A stretch of DNA of 64,000 bases from an uncultured Pelagibacteraceae bacterium. GTDB lineage: Bacteria > Pseudomonadota > Alphaproteobacteria > Pelagibacterales > AG-422-B15. The stretch spans positions 62,001 through 126,000 of the forward strand of contig CACCKE010000001.1 of assembly GCA_902546615.1 (NCBI GenBank). The letters run 5' to 3'. Below the pieces are notes generated by a model that saw nothing but the letters and a program-made list of their open reading frames with translations, ran no database searches and had not been told where the DNA came from. Below are positions 61,950-64,000 of the stretch, piece after piece (position 1 is the stretch's first letter; every line of letters begins with the position of its first letter). Made by a program: the position numbers and the translations under genes.

Positions 61950-64000
61950 TTAACTATTAGCTATATTTTTTAAAACATATTGAAGAATACCGCCATCTAA
62001 AAGGTATTCAACTTCTGTTGCGGTATTAACTAGTAGCTTCAAATCAATTGTAATGTTTTTTCCATTTGCATAAAAAATTTGAGCTTTGTACTTTCCTTGT
62101 GGCTTCAGTTTATTAGCTATACCTGTGATACTTACTTTCTCTGAACCCAGAAGTTTTAATGATTTACGATTGTCATTTCCTATAAATTGAAATGGCAATA
62201 CACCCATACCAACAAGATTAGATCTGTGAATACGCTCATAAGACTCTGCTATGACAGCCTTTACACCCAAAAGATTAGTGCCTTTCGCTGCCCAATCTCT
62301 TGAAGACCCCATTCCATAATCTTTTCCAGCAAAAATAATTAATGGTGTTTTTGATTTTTGGTACTTAACAGAGGCATCGTAAATTGACATTTGTTTCTGT
62401 GAAGGATAATGAATTGTATATCCACCTTCGATATTATCTAGCATTTCATTTTTAATCCTAATATTAGCAAATGTTCCTCTCATCATTACTTCATGATTTC
62501 CACGCCTTGCTCCAAATGAATTAAAATCAACTTTTTTAATCTTTTTTGAGATTAGATAATCTCCTGCAGGACTGTCTTCTTTTATTGCTCCCGCAGGGCT
62601 AATATGATCCGTCGTAACGGAGTCACCAAATATTCCAAGTATATTTGCTTTATTAATATCACTTACACTATTAGTTTCTGAATTTTTAAAAAATGGTGGA
62701 TGTTGTACATAGGTTGATTTTTTATTCCATTTATAAGTGAGACCACTTGATGATTTCACTGAATTCCATTTTTTGTCACCTTTAAAAACATTTTTATACC
62801 TTTGCTTATACAAATTTGAGTTTATTATTTTATTTATCACAACTTTTATTTCTTTAGTCTTAGGCCAGATATCTTTTAGATAAATTTTCTTATTATTGTG
62901 TCCAATACCAATCGGTTCATTTGATAAATTTATCTTTGTTGAGCCTGCTAAAGCATAAGCTACAACAAGAGGTGGCGAGGCAAGGTAATTTGCTTTAACA
63001 AATGGATTTATTCTACCTTCAAAATTTCTATTTCCCGATAGAACACCACTAACAATTAAGTCATGTTTAGAAATTGTATCTGAAATATTTTTATCAAGAG
63101 GCCCGGAGTTTCCTATACAAGTCGTACAACCAAAACCTACAAGATTAAAACCGAGCTTGTCTAATTGCTCTTGGAGTCCAGATTTTTCCAAGTAGTCCGT
63201 AACAACTTTAGATCCTGGAGCTAGAGAGGTTTTAACCCAGGGTTTAGTTTTTAAACCTAGCTTATTTGCTTTTTTGGCAAGTAGTCCCGCTCCAATCATT
63301 ACGCTTGGATTTGAAGTGTTGGTACAACTCGTAATCGCCGCTATGGCAACATGCCCGTGATCAATTTCAAATTCGTTATTTACAGAAATAGGATTTGTCG
63401 TTTTCTTTTGGCCAAATTCGTCTTCAAAAGAGGTCATAAATTGATCAGCAACATTTGACAGTAGTATTTTGTCTTGAGGCCTTTTTGGTCCAGCCAAGCT
63501 AGGCTCAATGCTTGATAAATCTAACTCCATCGTATCAGTGTAAACTCTTTTATTTTTTTTATAATCTTCCCATAACCCTTGTGCCTTTGAATATCTCTCT
63601 ACAAGTTTAATTTCATCAGCCGCTCTTCCGCTAACTTTTAAAAATTTTACAGTCTCCTCGTCTATTGGAAAAAATCCACAAGTTGCACCATACTCTGGAG
63701 CCATATTTGAAATTGTTGCTCGATCAGGAACGGATAACTCTTTCAGTCCTTTCCCATAGAATTCTACAAATTTTCCAACTACACCCTTTTTTCTTAATTG
63801 TTCGGTAATTGTTAAAACCAAATCAGTAGCAGTTATTCCTTCTTTGATTTTTCCTTTAATTTTAAAGCCAATAACTTCAGGAACCACCATAGAAATTGGC
63901 TGACCTAACATTGCCGCTTCAGCCTCTATTCCACCAACGCCCCAACCAAGAACAGAAAGTCCATTGATCATTGTTGTGTGACTATCAGTTCCTACAACCG
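61950..64000 (-). CDS. acnA: Aconitate hydratase, partial (N-terminus beyond right edge)
   Basis: TCA-cycle isomerisation of citrate to isocitrate with a [4Fe-4S] cluster. The frame stays open past the tracked start (63971) to the window end, reading VVGTDSHTT before MINGLSVLGWGVGGIEAEAAMLGQP, so the true start is outside the window. Cluster cysteines are in ITSCTNTSNPSVM and GFGCTTCIGNSGPL. The swivel domain has GKDYGMGSSRDWAAKGTNLLGVKAVIAESYERIHRSNLVGMGVLPFQF. AcnA/IRP1 type. About 683 residues of roughly 890 are visible. Confidence 0.96.
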   Translation of the reverse strand, partial: VVGTDSHTTMINGLSVLGWGVGGIEAEAAMLGQPISMVVPEVIGFKIKGKIKEGITATDLVLTITEQLRKKGVVGKFVEFYGKGLKELSVPDRATISNMAPEYGATCGFFPIDEETVKFLKVSGRAADEIKLVERYSKAQGLWEDYKKNKRVYTDTMELDLSSIEPSLAGPKRPQDKILLSNVADQFMTSFEDEFGQKKTTNPISVNNEFEIDHGHVAIAAITSCTNTSNPSVMIGAGLLAKKANKLGLKTKPWVKTSLAPGSKVVTDYLEKSGLQEQLDKLGFNLVGFGCTTCIGNSGPLDKNISDTISKHDLIVSGVLSGNRNFEGRINPFVKANYLASPPLVVAYALAGSTKINLSNEPIGIGHNNKKIYLKDIWPKTKEIKVVINKIINSNLYKQRYKNVFKGDKKWNSVKSSSGLTYKWNKKSTYVQHPPFFKNSETNSVSDINKANILGIFGDSVTTDHISPAGAIKEDSPAGDYLISKKIKKVDFNSFGARRGNHEVMMRGTFANIRIKNEMLDNIEGGYTIHYPSQKQMSIYDASVKYQKSKTPLIIFAGKDYGMGSSRDWAAKGTNLLGVKAVIAESYERIHRSNLVGMGVLPFQFIGNDNRKSLKLLGSEKVSITGIANKLKPQGKYKAQIFYANGKNITIDLKLLVNTATEVEYLLDGGILQYVLKNIANS

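Noticed and set aside
1-64000. CRISPR array, prophage or transposase
   Set aside because: I saw no regularly spaced repeats, phage structural genes, integrases or transposases; the only mobile-looking segment is the RM island.

Overview
This window is a contiguous, gene-dense, visibly AT-rich stretch of an alphaproteobacterial chromosome. The best evidence for the group is gene order: aroE-maf | hemE-hemH-hemJ-rho ... mnmE-mnmG-rsmG-parA-parB-holA-lptE-(sulfotransferase)-leuS-DUF3576. This is the arrangement around the replication origin of Caulobacter, Rickettsia and relatives. Other alphaproteobacterial markers are HemJ, DUF2794, DUF1674 (SdhAF4-like), IalB, ftsK-lolA and tsaD-gpsA-EVE. Short or overlapping gene junctions, low GC and a small outer-membrane porin suggest a streamlined aquatic, probably marine, lineage (SAR11/HIMB59/AEGEAN-169-like in style). 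I cannot fix the genus from sequence alone.

Layout. (1) 1-5.3 kb: aroE (cut by the left edge) and maf run leftward, and the heme genes hemE-hemH-hemJ and rho run rightward. The 273-base gap between them is a good candidate for the chromosomal origin. (2) 5.3-12.1 kb: apt-ogt on the minus strand, then ferredoxin, mnmE, mnmG, rsmG, parA and parB on the plus strand. A perfect 16-base parS palindrome lies inside rsmG. (3) 12.1-18.5 kb: a minus-strand operon of holA, lptE, a TPR-sulfotransferase, leuS and a DUF3576 lipoprotein. (4) 18.5-35.5 kb: porin, yggS, L,D-transpeptidase, a divergent winged-helix regulator, a glutamine-synthetase-family ligase, lolA-ftsK, a UbiH-like monooxygenase, a LON-domain protein, tRNA-Gly(GCC), an MFS exporter with two small membrane proteins, purH-rpe, DUF1674, a cupin, acs and an EVE-domain protein. 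(5) 35.5-39 kb: a compact 3.4-kb restriction-modification island inserted at the 5' end of the EVE gene. (6) 39-42.7 kb: gpsA-tsaD, then hemC-hemD. (7) 42.9-49.9 kb: DUF1302 outer-membrane protein, DUF1329, YCF48-like protein, SDR, glutamine amidotransferase and YggT. (8) 49.9-64 kb: folD, argG-rlmN, ialB, quinone reductase, phhB-AKR-SDR-SDR, a Bax-inhibitor-1 protein, DUF2794, htpG, a secreted protein, and acnA (cut by the right edge).

Most of the window is housekeeping. Five heme-biosynthesis genes (hemE, H, J and hemC, D) occur in two separate clusters. ParA/ParB with the in-gene parS and the nearby candidate oriC form the replication and segregation locus. The most unusual region is the 35.5-39 kb island. 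It encodes a putative nuclease-methyltransferase fusion (HsdR N-terminal PD-(D/E)xK domain joined to an HsdM-type methylase) plus a two-TRD specificity subunit, with no separate translocase/HsdR and no integrase. It is bounded by an exact 21-bp direct repeat that rebuilds the start of the EVE gene, and carries a second 25-bp direct repeat (23/25 identical) just inside each end. The overall design resembles BcgI-type (type IIB) systems. The second region worth attention is the DUF1302-DUF1329-YCF48-SDR cluster, which lacks the RND (MMPL) transporter usually found beside these families.
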